The translations under genes were made by a program, and so were the position numbers. From Laccaria trichodermophora (lineage: Eukaryota; Basidiomycota; Agaricomycetes; Agaricales; Hydnangiaceae): a DNA stretch of 64,000 nt. The notes beneath the pieces were generated by a model. That model had not been told where the DNA came from. It worked only from the letters and a program-made list of their open reading frames with translations, and did no database searches. Positions 12,225-23,257 of the stretch are shown in pieces (the stretch's first letter is position 1; every line of letters starts with the position of its first letter). The stretch lies in the NCBI GenBank assembly GCA_018417955.1, contig JACTVC010000050.1, positions 93,596-157,595 of the forward strand, written 5' to 3'.

Positions 12225-13934
12225 TTTTTTTTTTTTTTTTTTTTTTTCAAGTCAAATTTATAGTCCATTGGGGTGGAGCCCCATGTCAGATGTTACATTC
12301 TAGTAGACTACCTACGGCCCCAATGCCATTTATGCCTAACCCCCTGTAGATCCCCTCATGTACTGGTGGAGGCACACCCATGGCGATCATTCCCCCAAAA
12401 CCAGCCTGGCACAGAAACACCATTTAGAGGGGCATCCGTTAACGTGGGTGGGGTAGTTACATCATTCCCCCATATTTTGCATCTCGTCTGTTAAGTGTTT
12501 GGTCTTCCAAGTACCCGATCGTGAGTGATAGGTACAGCTTTAGGGACGAGCATGATTAGGCAAAGAGAAAATCCAGTTTTTGTGTTCTGTCACATGATGT
12601 GTTTCGTCCTCTTGAGCAGTGTGATGCTGGTGTTCTTGTCTTAATAGGTCTTGTGCTTGAGGTCCGTAAGCTGAGAGGTGGGTAGTGAGGAAAAAAGAGT
12701 GTGGTTTTGTGGGCAAGCCCACTGGCCAGAGTTAGCTCTGCTGTCGAGCCTTGATCTGGTGTAGTACTTCCTATATGAAAAGAGACAGGGCTACCTGTCA
12801 ACCTCCCTCAAGCTCTAAATGAGTTACATCACCTATTGCATCACCCAGAGTAGTCTTGAATCTGGTGGTTCTCCCAACATACTTGAGCAGTTCCTTTATG
12901 CCGTCCATATCCTCCAAAATTCCCTGCAAGTCCCTTGAGCATTGGCCTAAGGCTTTGTCCATGTCATAGTGTTCGGCTGTGTATGTCTGACACTCGAAAA
13001 GATAATGGATGACTGTTTCCACTACTGACTCGCGCCCTGCCTCCCAGCAGCTCACGCAACACCTGACATCTGACCTGTTGATGTGGTGTAAGTACCTGTT
13101 GAGCAGTATGTGTCCCGTTCGAAGCTGTATTAGCAGACTGGACTGTGATTGAGAGAGTGCATTGCTGATTTTTCAAAACTTGTTGAAAGGGAAGGCCTGA
13201 TTGATGTGTTGGAACCTCATGAAGCACAGCAAGGCTTTCCATAGCTCGAGCCATCTGACCATCTGACTTTCTGCAAGCTCCTGTTTTGCTGCCGCCATGC
13301 TGATAGGCAGAAGCTTCTGGAGGATGAGCGGTAGCTCCTCTGGCGAACTTGACTCCCCCTGCTCTGCTTTCTTTGCCTCCTCATCTACTCTCTCATTGCC
13401 CACTACTCCTTTATGTGCCGCTATCCACTTCAAGGCGAACTTGGCGGTATCTGTGGTGTTAAGCCTGTTAGTACTGTCATCCATGACCTCCATCAGCCTC
13501 ATGTACTCCAGGACCAGATGCTGTCCTGGCCCTGAGTTCCTCACTCCTGTTGCCTTGATGAAGGCCTGACTGTCAGAGTAAGTAGTCACCTTCACCTTCC
13601 CTACCTCTGATCAACCTTGCAGCATCCACACTGCCAGTATGGATTCTACTGCTTTGCCTTCAAATGTGGTGTGCTGCTTGATCAACCCTAGATGAAAACA
13701 TAAGATCTTTTCCGGTTCCTCTGTCCCTTTCCTGTACAACACCACTGCTGCTCCAACCTTTCCCTCATAGCCTGATCCATCCATGTAAATCTTGATGTCT
13801 GAGTTGTCGTTCTTCTCTGCCTTAATCAAATCTTCCTTTGTATCTGCAATTGTCATCATGAATTTGCTCTTGTATGTTGGCAGTCGAGGTTCTGGCGTGA
13901 TCATTTCATATAGATGTGGTTTGATCTTGTAACT
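12225..13934 (-). mobile_element. 5'-truncated LINE (non-LTR retrotransposon), copy 1
   Basis: A run of about 24 T at 12224-12247 is the poly(A) tail of a minus-strand insert. A 16-bp direct repeat AAGTGTTGCACTTTCT flanks it (12209-12224 and 13935-13950), the long target duplication expected of target-primed reverse transcription. The insert keeps only the 3' end of ORF2 (RNase H plus a Cys/His region) and a 3' UTR. It is the best-defined retroposon boundary in the window. Confidence 0.88.
12798..13904 (-). pseudogene. LINE ORF2 C-terminus with RNase H domain
   Basis: Minus strand. Around 13611-13904 the frame shows an RNase H fold: the first acidic motif is IYMDGSGYEG and the Glu lies in HTTFEGKAVES. 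At about 13610 a stop breaks the frame. The domain continues at 13173-13595 with TYSDSQAFIKAT and the final HKGVVGNERVDEEAKKA. A distal piece at 12798-13055 has a Cys/His cluster (CWEAG, HYLFECQTY), as in fungal LINE ORF2 tails. Reverse transcriptase and endonuclease are missing because of 5' truncation. The product would degrade RNA in RNA-DNA hybrids during retrotransposition; here it is non-functional. Confidence 0.82.
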
Positions 13935-13950
13935 AAGTGTTGCACTTTCT

Positions 13951-15039
13951 CAAGATATCCTGATTGGTAATGTTGGGCAATGTTTCTCATGCTAATGAAT
14001 GAATGGTGGAGGTAAATGCAAGGCAACAATGGTGGTGACAATGTATGATGTTGTCATTGTCTAGGTCCTTTGTGCCAATCCAGGTAAGCCAACATAACTC
14101 TCCCCCATTCACCTGTCTGACTCTGAATCCAGGTGCCACATCGCTGACACTGTCAGCAATGTGGCAACCAAATGGTGAATGACTGATGTCGTCTTTGGTG
14201 TTGGTTGGGACCAGATTGTAACTTGTTGGTACCACTGTGAATGCCTCACCTGCTTGACCACCTCCTTACTATCATTACTTTCCACTCCCTGATGCACACT
14301 ACCAGCTCATGATACTTATGCTCACCTATGCCATCTGTCACTATTTGTACTATGTCACATTGTTAGAGTTTGATGACTCATACGTTGGTGTATTCCTATG
14401 AATACAAACATCAGTTGTAGTAGTTGAATTGAAACATACGTATAGTTGTGTTGACATGTTGAAGAGTCAAGTCAAGTATGATATTCCCTAGATCACGTGA
14501 GTTCTTAGCATGATTGATGAGTGATTCAGTAATGAGTAACATCATGAAACAAGTTGTGAATTGTTGACGAAGAACACTGTAAATCTGAAATGTTAGTCCT
14601 CAGACGTTAACAGTTCGGATCAAGTATGTGATAGCTCAAATGCTTTATCAAGTACTTGAAACAGCTAACTAAGTCTTTTATTCAAGATCTTAAGTAAGGA
14701 TATTCGAGAGGTTTTACAACAGTACCTGTAAAACCAAGTAAATTGAGGACATTTCCGGATTGTCCAATGGTTGGTGAAAGCACGGCGATCTTGAGTTTTG
14801 GTGAAGCGAGTGCCAAGCGAATGTTCCCTGAAGGTTGGTTTCAGGGACCAAGTTGAAGGGACAACGTTCTTCAGCTACATGTACACCAAAGCATTCCCAG
14901 AATAACTTTGTCGAGCGGTGAGCACTAGCGTTTGCTATTGTCTGGAGAATTTCAAGAGAACTCTGTGTTTACGAAGTCTTGTATATCGTATCATGTGGAA
15001 TGAGGTCGGATGGCAAACTTGAAGTGATGAATGCAAGCT
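13951..15039. other. Unassigned stretch upstream of the kinase pseudogene
   Basis: No recognised gene or element. Minus-strand open frames near 13987-14297 show no family features. The stretch may hold the degraded 5' half of the casein kinase gene and older repeat DNA. Confidence 0.35.
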
Positions 15040-17700
15040 AAGCCTCCAGACCAACTCAAGACTGTTCTTTTACTCGCCGACTAGCTAGTCTGTGTCTTTT
15101 TCCATGTGTCTTTACTAGTATTCGCTGACCCTCTGGGATAGATTTCTCGAGTATATCCACCCCCACAACTTCACACATAGTGACATCAAGCCAGATGACT
15201 TTCTGATGCACATTGGAAAGAACGGTACCCAACTCAATGTGTTCAACGTTGTCTCACCAAGAAGTTATGTGACCCAAGACTCACCTCCACATTCCACACA
15301 GAACACAAGAACTTGACGGGTGCTGCTTGGTGCACATCGATCAACACCCATTTGGGTGTTGAGCAAGCACGTCGTGATGACCTTGAATCTCTTGCTTATG
15401 TTTTGATGTACTTACGCTGTGGAGTTCTTCCTTTACAGGGTATCGAAGCTGCAGAAATACGATCGCGTCATGGAGAAGATGACCCCCTGCTGACCTTCTC
15501 TCCTGTGGATTCCCAAATGGATTGGGATATTCTGGTGCTCTTCGCTTCGTCGACAAACCTGACTACTCCTATGTTCGCAAACTCTTCTGTCACCTCTTCT
15601 TGCAGGAGGGGTACAAGTACGACTACGTATTTGACTGGAGCGTCCAGCGAGGAGCCCAAGATGACCAGGCAGCAGGATCCAGCTCCAATGCAGGCAGGGC
15701 AGGAAGGCGCAAGGTTGTTCAGGAGGATGACAAGCATCGTGCTAGTGATAGAATGTGAGTACTGCATACCGAATTAGTTCAGCATCCTACTAATGTTTTG
15801 TCCATCCAAGTTATGCAGTACTTTACCATCCCCCACATAATCCACATGGACTCCACTGGACTCCACTGGATTCCACTGGATTCCACTGGACTTCACTGGA
15901 TTCCACTGGATTCCACTGGACTTCACTACATACTGGCAATATCCACAAATCTGGACTCCACTGGACTCCCAGCACAAGACTGGACTCCACTGGACTCCAC
16001 TGGACTGCAAGCACAAAACTGGACTGGACTGGACTGGACTGGACTGGACTGGACTGCAAATCACAAAACTGGACTGGACTGGACTCCACTGGACTCTCCC
16101 AACACAAAACTGGACTGGACTGGACTGCCAGACCTAAGTTAATCCAGAATTCCTAAACTTAGACTTCAAAACAAAAAATAAAATTGAAGTATATTTATTA
16201 ATTGAATTAATTAAATTTACATAGATTCTATGTTACAGAGGGGGGAGGGAGGGGAAAGGGAAAGGGAGGGGGAAGAGAGGAATGAATAGAGGGGGAGGGA
16301 GCAAGGAAGGGGGAAGGAAAGGGAGGGGGGGGAGAGAGGAGCAAGGAAAGGGGGAGGGGGGAAAGGGGGAGAGGGAGTGAAGGGGGGAGAGAGTGGAGGG
16401 GAGTGGGAGTGGTGAAGAGATGAGGTAGTGATAGGGGGAGAGAGTGGAGGGGAAGGGTGGTGCTGCTGGGCCCTCATCGCCGTTCCGCGCTGGTGTTGGC
16501 GGTGGTGGGTGCTCGTCGTTTTTCGTGGGCGTGTCGTTTTTCGGGTGTGGTGGGGGTGGGGTTTTCGTGGGCACTCGTTTGTTGTCACGTGTTGTCGTTG
16601 TCGTCGCATGTTGTCGTGTCGTCATCATGGTGTATCATCGACCCCACGTGTATTCGTCGTCGCGTGTCGTCGTTGTCGTCGTGTGTCGTCGTTGTCGTCC
16701 CCGCGTGTAGTCGTCGACGTGTGTCATCGTCGTCACGTGTCATCGTCATGTGTCGTCGTCGTTGCGTGTCATCGTCGTCGTCTGTCGTCGTCCCCGCGTG
16801 TAGTTGTTGTCGTCGTCCTCGCGTGTCGTCGTCGTCCTCGTGTGTCGTCGTCGTCGTCGCATGCCGCTGGCGCCTTTCGTGGTGAGAATGGGGCATTGGG
16901 GTGGTGGGGCATACATACCGTTGGCCCATGACGTGGCCACGTCATGGGCGCCGTCCCTCGTTCTTGGCCTGTCCTTCCACATTGGTGTGGGCGCGGGCAT
17001 CGTTGGCGTTGGCGTTGGCGGCGTTGGAGGGGAGTGGTGAAGGGTGGTGGTGGTGGTGGTGGAAGGGAATGGGATGGTCACGGAAGTGTGACCATGCTGC
17101 AAATAGAAGATGTGACGATATGGCACGCCCTCAGGTAAGTCATGTGACCTCACCCCGCAGACTGAACAAAATCATGAATCCTTATTGCAGCTATCACTGA
17201 CCCACACTATACATAAATTATAACACTTCCATTCATTGATCAATAAAATTGTAAGTATAGCTTGTATATTGTATAGTCTATTTTCGCTTTTTTAGTAGTA
17301 TTCATATATAATAATAATAATATACTGGAATGACTGCAATCCACTGGACTCCACTGGACTTTGACTGGACTCATAGTCCACTGGACTGGGACTGGACTCA
17401 GGAAAGTGGCTGGCAGTCCAGTAGGAGTCCACTGGACTGGACTGGACTCCAGTGGACTGGGCATTCTGCCAGCCAATCTGGCCTGGTAAGAGGGCCACTG
17501 GAATCCACTGGACTCCAGTGGAGTCCAGTGGAGTCCAGTGGAGTCCATATGGATTACATGGGGGAGGGTAAAGACCTCAAGTTATGTCCTCACACCAGAC
17601 AAGCACAACAGCTGCCCCTGGAACTGTGGGCCAGCAGCATGGCAATCATGGAAGGGACGCTGAACTTTGGTGAATGGGCTTGTCACTTATTTGATCTGCC
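15040..17700 (+). pseudogene. Casein kinase 1-like pseudogene
   Basis: Pieces of a CK1 Ser/Thr kinase in order. LKTVLLLAD is followed by a TAG where Gln is usual (about 15058-15095). The catalytic-loop remnant THSDIKPDDFLM (near 15175) has Ser for the HRD Arg and Asp for the final Asn. LTKKL...EHKNLTG (15258-15318) follows a 1-nt loss that destroys DFG. THLGVEQARRDDLESLAYVLMY is correct at 15346-15411, then frameshifted. The C-lobe PDYSYVRKLF...YKYDYVFDWS is intact at 15555-15640. The last recognisable exon ends at 15754. Intron 15755-17598 contains element 1 and would be 73 nt without it; the next exon begins QAQQ. The remaining C-terminal tail is low-complexity. Active-site changes and frameshifts make it non-functional. 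Confidence 0.8.
15816..17578 (+). mobile_element. Intronic 8-bp-TSD element 1
   Basis: 1,763 bp with perfect 8-bp target duplication AAGTTATG (15808-15815, 17579-17586). Ends CAGTACTTTACC...GGTAAAGACCTC form an imperfect TIR of about 44 bp. Subterminal arrays at both ends use the same word, GGACTCCACT or its complement (15847-16137; 17340-17545). Between them lie an AT-rich patch (16140-16230), a plus-strand purine tract (16238-16460), a GTC/GTG-rich tract (16480-17060) and a hairpin at 17073-17094 (ATGGTCAC/GTGACCAT). There is no transposase. It lies in a CK1 intron. Long frames here are compositional artefacts. The class is unresolved; the 8-bp duplication fits hAT or Kyakuja/Dileera/Zisupton-type relatives. 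Confidence 0.85.
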
Positions 17701-18809
17701 TGTTTTCAGTATGTGCATCCTGAGTGCGACTGCGCGATTGGGGGGTAGCAGGAGGGTTTCGCTCAGTTTGGTTAATGATTGGTTTGGCGGTTGCCCTTGT
17801 GGGGGCAGTAGACGAGGGTCTCGCGCGGTCGTAAGAGGTTTCCCTGTGCCCTGAGATTGCCCTGGAACTATGGTGGCAATCTCCTCCAGCTTACAGCAGC
17901 TTACTTTGCCATAAATCATATTGTACTAGTAGCTTAGTTTCTCCTTCTAACAACACTTGCGACAGTATCAACACAACATTGAGAAGCATATCGCTTGAGA
18001 ACTTCAAAGATGCATGTAAAAACTGTGGGATTGTGACCAGTAGCAACGCATACCTGATTTCACTCGGAGACTGAGCAAGGGGTCTGAAAGATGGAAAGCG
18101 ACAGGGAAGCGAGCAAACGTAAATCAGGCGGAAGCGATGGCCAAGCCATCACTCAGTAAATCCAGTAAATCCAGTGGATTTACTGGTAAATCTCTCAGAA
18201 ATAAGTCCTTAGGTGCACTTATGCATCATATTTGGACTTTACACCAGTCAGACTAGAGAACTGTGTTCTTTCTAATGCCTGATAGCACCTTAGTGAATCT
18301 ATTCAGTTCTATAAATGTTGTCCTTGTACAGACATGTTTCTATCATAAATTCTTTAGTCAAGCGCAACACGAAGTTCACAGCGCAACGCGAAGAAGTCTG
18401 CAGTGCAACGTGAACTTTTACGATGTGTAGTTGACACGTGAGGCATAGAAGCACGTGATTCAACATTGAGCGTTCGAGCTTTGCCACCACTCGTTTTTTA
18501 CCTTTTCTGCCCAGCGTGTGCATGCTGCATGCTGCTCGCCTCGTCTATGTCGCTTTGGTCTATCCGAGTGCCAGCGAGTGAGCAGCTGCAGCTTAGGCGA
18601 GGCAGAAACAAAGGGCTACAGTTGTTTGCCATCTGTACCATGCCCATTCACAACATCATCTCTGCACTCATTCACAGGCCCCTCCATTCATCCCCAATTA
18701 TAATGCTGTGTGCACAATGTTGCCAAATTGAAACCTTTGGAAAGGAGAGTCAATAGTTAGGAGGTTACACCCTCAACACCTTTCTCCACCCTCCCTCCTC
18801 TTAGAAACT
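17701..18809. other. Spacer between kinase and nuclease pseudogenes
   Basis: No gene recognised. It contains a small palindrome around 18165-18195 (AATCCAGTGGATTT) and imperfect short repeats near 18361-18412 (GCGCAACACGAAG, GCGCAACGCGAAG, GTGCAACGTGAAC). It may contain the promoter of the nuclease gene, but no motif is convincing. Confidence 0.4.
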
Positions 18810-21800
18810 ATGGGAATCCCTGGCATTTAGAATGTACGGCACCCAAATATTTTGCGGTTCTCTCAAAACTGATTTTCATCATTAGATTCTGCTGAAAGCA
18901 GTGCAATCGCACACTTTCACTGAGCTCAGTGTTAGAAGGGTTTGAGGCAAATTGGCGTGGAGCTCGAACCCTCTTGATTGGTGTTGATGCAAGGTATAAC
19001 ATTTATCTTCTCATCTATTCATGAGGGAAGCTGATCCAGTCACTGTCAGCATCTGGCTGAACCAGACACAATCGATCTTTCATGTACCAGGCATGCATTA
19101 CCAGGCCGGTGAAAATCCTGAGCTCCGATCTCTTTTCTATCGCCTGGCACGCTTCCGAAAGCTCCCAATCCACCTTGTTTTTGTTTTTGATGGAGAACAC
19201 CGTCCGTCCATTAAACGGGGTGTCAATGTTTGCACCAAGGCACATGCACTGACAAGCTCATTCCAGGAGCTTATTGAGCAATATGGCTATAGTTTTCATA
19301 CCGTTGAGTTCATCTTTTGAGTTATTTCTCTGAGACTAATCGAGGCCCACTTATAGGCACCTGCAGAGGCAGAAGCAGAACTGGCGGTCCTCAATGCCCA
19401 TGGGATCATTGATGCAGTCTTAACTGACGATGCGGATGTGCTCCTTTTTGGAGCAACTCATCTCATTCGAAAGTAAGTCAGTACTTTACAGTGCCCCACC
19501 TATTCCTGCAGGAATCCTGCAGGAATGGGGTCATTCCAGTGGAATTCCAGGGGAATCCTGCAGGAATAGAGTCATTCCAGTGGAATTCCAGAGGAATTCC
19601 TGAGGAATCCTGAGGAATCCAGAGGAATTCCACTGGAATAGGACTGGAATTAAGCAGAGTAAGTTTTTTTCAGCTCCAACCTTATCCTGATGACTTGGCA
19701 CTCATATTTCTTTATAAAATTCACATGTAAAAGTCATAGATTGAGTTGTAATGTATTTAAAATGTACTACTACACACACTACACAGTTTATCTTAAAGGG
19801 AGGGGGTAGGGGAGGGACAAGGTGGGGGTGTATTTATATTTTTGAGAGGGACAAGGAAGGGGAAGAACAAGGGAGGGGAGGGAGGAAGGGGGAAGGACAA
19901 GAAGGAGGGAAGGAAGGAAGGGGGAGGGACAAGGAAGGGGGAGGGACAAGGAAAGGGGGGAGGGAGGAAAGGGGGGAGGGAGGGAAGGGGGGAGGGAGGA
20001 AAGGGGGGAGGGAGGGAAGGGGGGAGGGAGGAAAGGGGGGAGGGAGGAAAGGGGGGAGGGAATGGTGGAGCAAAGGGGAAGGGAGCAAGGGGGAGGGACA
20101 AGGAAAGGGGGAAGGAGGAAGGGAATGGTGGAGGGGAGAGGGAGTGTGGCTGGGACCTCGGCCATCGTCGTCCCACGTTGGCGTCCCATCGTTGTGTCGC
20201 ATTTTGTTGTCGTCTCCTCGTCGCGTGTTCGCGTTTCGTCGTGTGTCCGCGTTTTTGCGTTATTCGTGGGCGTTGTCGTCACCATCGTCGTGGGTGCTGG
20301 TTGTTGTTGAGGGCGTCGTCGTGGGTGGCGTTGGTGTGGACGTGGTGGTTTTGGTAGGCGGCGTGGTGCTGTCGTGTGTCGTGTGGGCGGTGCGTGGTTT
20401 TCGGTGGGCGGTGCCTGGTTTTCAGTGGGCAGCGCGTGTTTTTCGGTGGGCGCTCGTGTTTTTCGGTGGGTGGTGGGATGTTTTCATGGGCGGGGTATGG
20501 TTTTCGTGGGCGCTGGCGGTGTACGTGGGTGGTGGGCATTGTTTTTTGCCCGTCGGGTGTTGTTTTGTGTCCGGGGGCGTTGTTTTCGTGGGCGTTGGGT
20601 GTTTTCGTGGGTTACGGCGCTCGTTTCGTGACGTGGCGTCGCCGCGTTGTTGTTGAAGGGTGTCGTGGTCGATGTTGGTGGTCGTGGTGGCCATGGGTGA
20701 TCGAGGAGCGACGTTGGCGGTGGTGGCTATGGGTGACGGTGATGGCGTGGCGTTGGCGGCGGCGACGAGCATGGTGCTGGTGGTGGAAGAAGAGAGTGGC
20801 CATGTTTGGTGAGCATGTTCACCAAACAAACATTGTTTGTGATCCATTGAAAATAAATAAACTATAATACAGTAACAAATAAATAAAATAAACAGATTGG
20901 ACTGGAATCCCATTCCTGCTCATTCCGGGGAACACCATTCCTGCCCATTCCGGGGAAGACCATTCCGGGGAACATTCCGGTGTGCATTCCGGAATCCACC
21001 GGAATTCCACCGGAATGGAAAACACCGGAATAAACAATTTAGCAGGGCCTTCTGCTAAATTCCATTCCACCGGAATCCACCGGAATTCCACCGGAATGAC
21101 TGGATTCCTGCAGGAATAGGGGGGGCACTGCTAAGACCTCAAGTAAGTGTTCACTTTGATATCTTTTCAGACAGTTTCTTACCCATTCCCAGCCCCAACG
21201 TTAAAGAAGATGGTGACGACATCAGTATTTACACAGCTGATGCCATCCGCTCGACTTTGTCCCTCACGAGTGGTGGAATCCTACTACTTGGGATACTTAG
21301 TGGAGGTGACTACAATCCGGTGAGCCAGTTGTCACCATGATTCTCTTTACCACAACTAACTCAGCCTAGGTTGGATTGCAGGGCTGTGGTATGAAGACGG
21401 CCTACAGCCTTGCTCGTGCTGGCTTTGGTGATGATCTACTGAATGCCACCAAGACCTGCACACCGCTGGAACTGGAACATTTCCTTGAGAAATGGCACAG
21501 TCGCTTATGCACAACACTTCGGTACAACGATGCTGGTCACCTTTCGAGATGTCAGGTTGCCCTTTCAAATAGTGTACCTGCTACGTTCCCCGACCCCAAA
21601 GTCCTTGCTCTCTATGTCAACCCTATCACGTCGTGGTCCCCTGGCCAGAAACTACCCAATACAACCACATGGATACCTCGAGAGGTCAACCTCACCAAAC
21701 TAGCTGCATTCTGTGAGCGCTCGTTTACCTGGGGTACTTCTGAAGGTATCGTTTCGTGCTTCCAAGAACACGTTTGGCCTGGCATGACTCTTTATCGACT

Positions 21801-22571
21801 GGTTGAGGTTTGTCAATATATTCTCTCTTCAATCTAATATTTACTAATTGGAAATTAGGAAGCTAATGTTGATCCTACCACGATGCTTACAGCACATTTT
21901 GCACAAACTATTGCTGAGGGGACATTTGGTCTCTCATCCATCCTTCGCATCGTTTGACAGCAAAAGGCCGGGACAAAAGCAGTTTCTGGTTACATGGTGG
22001 AAGTTCAGACAGGCCGTCTCTGTACAGCCACATGCTCCGGTCTTTGAGGTCTTCGAACGTTCACCAAAGCCACCACAAAGTCCACAGCAAAGACAAAAAC
22101 TTTGTTGGGGTTAATGATGGTATGGATCCCCTGCTCCATTCTTGAACAAGCATTGCCAGCCCTCGTCGCACGCTACCAGAAGGGACAGAAGAGTAAAAAC
22201 AAGCCCAGCCTCGCCACGTCATCAACCTACAAAGTCGTATGTCATGTTCTCAGAGCCCATTTTGGTTTTTGCCTTACATGTCTTTATCATTCCAGATATT
22301 CCCAAAGCATGTTCCTAGTGCTACCACCATCACTGGGAATAATGTACCTGTTGCTGGGCCTAGCACAGCTCCCGTTGCTGGGCCTAGCAGTAGGGCCGTT
22401 GCTAGGCATAGTGTTGGACCAATCGCTATGCGTAGGGGGGTTTCTGCCACCATTGCTGGGGGTATCATGGCACCTATTGCCGGGCTTACTGTGGTGCCCA
22501 CTGCTGGGCGCATTGCACTTGTTGCGGAGCATCCTGGTAGTTCACCGAACAATGCCATTTACATTGATTGA
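18810..22571 (+). pseudogene. GEN1/XPG-family (Rad2-like) nuclease pseudogene
   Basis: Family role: structure-specific 5' endonuclease of the FEN1/XPG/GEN1 group, cutting flaps or Holliday junctions. XPG-N starts MGIPGI at 18810 but the next codon is TAG (18828-18830) where the family has Trp. Conserved metal-binding motifs remain: IGVDAR (near 18980), VFVFDGEHRP (near 19190), AEAEAELAVLN (19367), TDDADVLLFG (near 19425), LSGGDYNP (near 21300) and the H3TH-like GCGMKTAYSLARAGFG (21382). Introns are near 18994-19020, 19304-19357, 19473-21174 (with element 2), 21320-21381, 21808-21858 and about 22240-22296. In the last part in-frame TGA codons lie at 21955-21957 and 22045-22047; the tail is Ala/Gly/Pro-rich. 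Stops make the gene inactive, although all acidic residues survive. Confidence 0.82.
19479..21140 (+). mobile_element. Intronic 8-bp-TSD element 2
   Basis: 1,662 bp; 8-bp duplication AAGTAAGT (19471-19478, 21141-21148). Ends CAGTACTTTACAGTGCCCC...GGGGGGGCACTGCTAAGACCTC form a TIR. Subterminal words are built on GGAATTCC, CTGCAGG and CCGGAATTCC at both ends. Inside are an AT-rich patch (19650-19790), a purine tract (19795-20140), a GTC/GTG-rich tract (20160-20790) and a hairpin around 20803-20826 (GTTTGGTGA/TCACCAAAC). A second hairpin at 21036-21061 (AATTTAGCAG/CTGCTAAATT) recurs in element 3. The duplication includes the GTAAGT 5' splice site of the GEN1-like gene, so the intron now has the donor twice. 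No protein is coded. Confidence 0.87.
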
Positions 22572-23257
22572 AAGGTTCTAATATCATGTATATTCATATA
22601 TATATTCTGTTGTGGTCGCATTCTATTTTACAGACTTTTCTATGTACACAACTACCTGTCACAGATGCATTCTATTTCACGGACTTTTCTATGTACCCCA
22701 GAATATTATACAAAAAAAACAGGCATCTGTAGATTTGGCTTTTTCAGTTCCATTCGCTTGAGGTGAAACTTGGGTGAAACGTGAATAAAAGTCAGACATT
22801 TGCATACAGTGACTGACTACCTCCAACCAACAACATACATGGCCAGAAGCAACACCACGAGAAAACCAACAGAACGGAAGACAAAAAGCCCAACAATGGA
22901 CCTGGATACCTTGCAAGCCGTCCATGACGCCAGCCTTCTTGAATTCGGGAAGTCCAAAAACACGAACAAAGCATATGCTGGCCACATTGCTTGGGGGAAG
23001 AAGTTCCTTGCAAATGTCGTGGCCGAGAGGAAGGCCAAGGGTATTGAGGTGTGTGACAAGGGTATCCCGACAACTGAGCTTGCCAAAGCATTTGACAAAC
23101 CACCAAACCGCTACTCAGCTGTTGCACTTGAGTTCTTCCTTGTCCAAAAGGTTTTCACCGAAGAGCTGTCTAGAAGCTATGCCGAAGGGATTCAAGGGGC
23201 CTTTGCAGACTACTGGGACAAAATGTGAGTGTTACATGGATATGATGTTCCCTAGTC

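Larger units (their letters stand above)
1..13934 (+). repeat. Segmental duplication, copy 1
   Basis: Positions 1 to about 13,140 are nearly identical to 57,015-64,000 in the same orientation and order. Only scattered substitutions and small indels differ, apart from the insertion at 4059-10208 that exists only here. Copy 2 is cut by the window edge, so homology may run past 13,140, and copy 1 may start upstream of the window. The unit is a fixed cluster of nested transposons: MITE, Tc1-like A with two solo LTRs, Tc1-like B and a LINE 3' end. Shared nested insertions at identical sites show that whole clusters were duplicated, not that single elements inserted twice. Confidence 0.93.

Noticed and set aside
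15840..16137. GGACTCCACT array considered as a CRISPR or telomere-like repeat
   Set aside because: There are no regular spacers, the array is degenerate and two-sided, and it belongs to the subterminal zone of element 1.
16428..16931. Long open frame rich in Val, Arg and Cys in element 1
   Set aside because: It is a by-product of GTC/GTG repeats: several frames and both strands are open, and composition alone explains it.
18361..18412. Short GCGCAACRCGAAG repeats as a regulatory array
   Set aside because: Only three imperfect copies near a pseudogene; too little to call a site.
19751..20656. 301-codon frame rich in Gly, Glu and Arg in element 2
   Set aside because: It covers the purine tract and the GTC-rich tract inside a GEN1-like intron, with no domain and similar open frames on the opposite strand.
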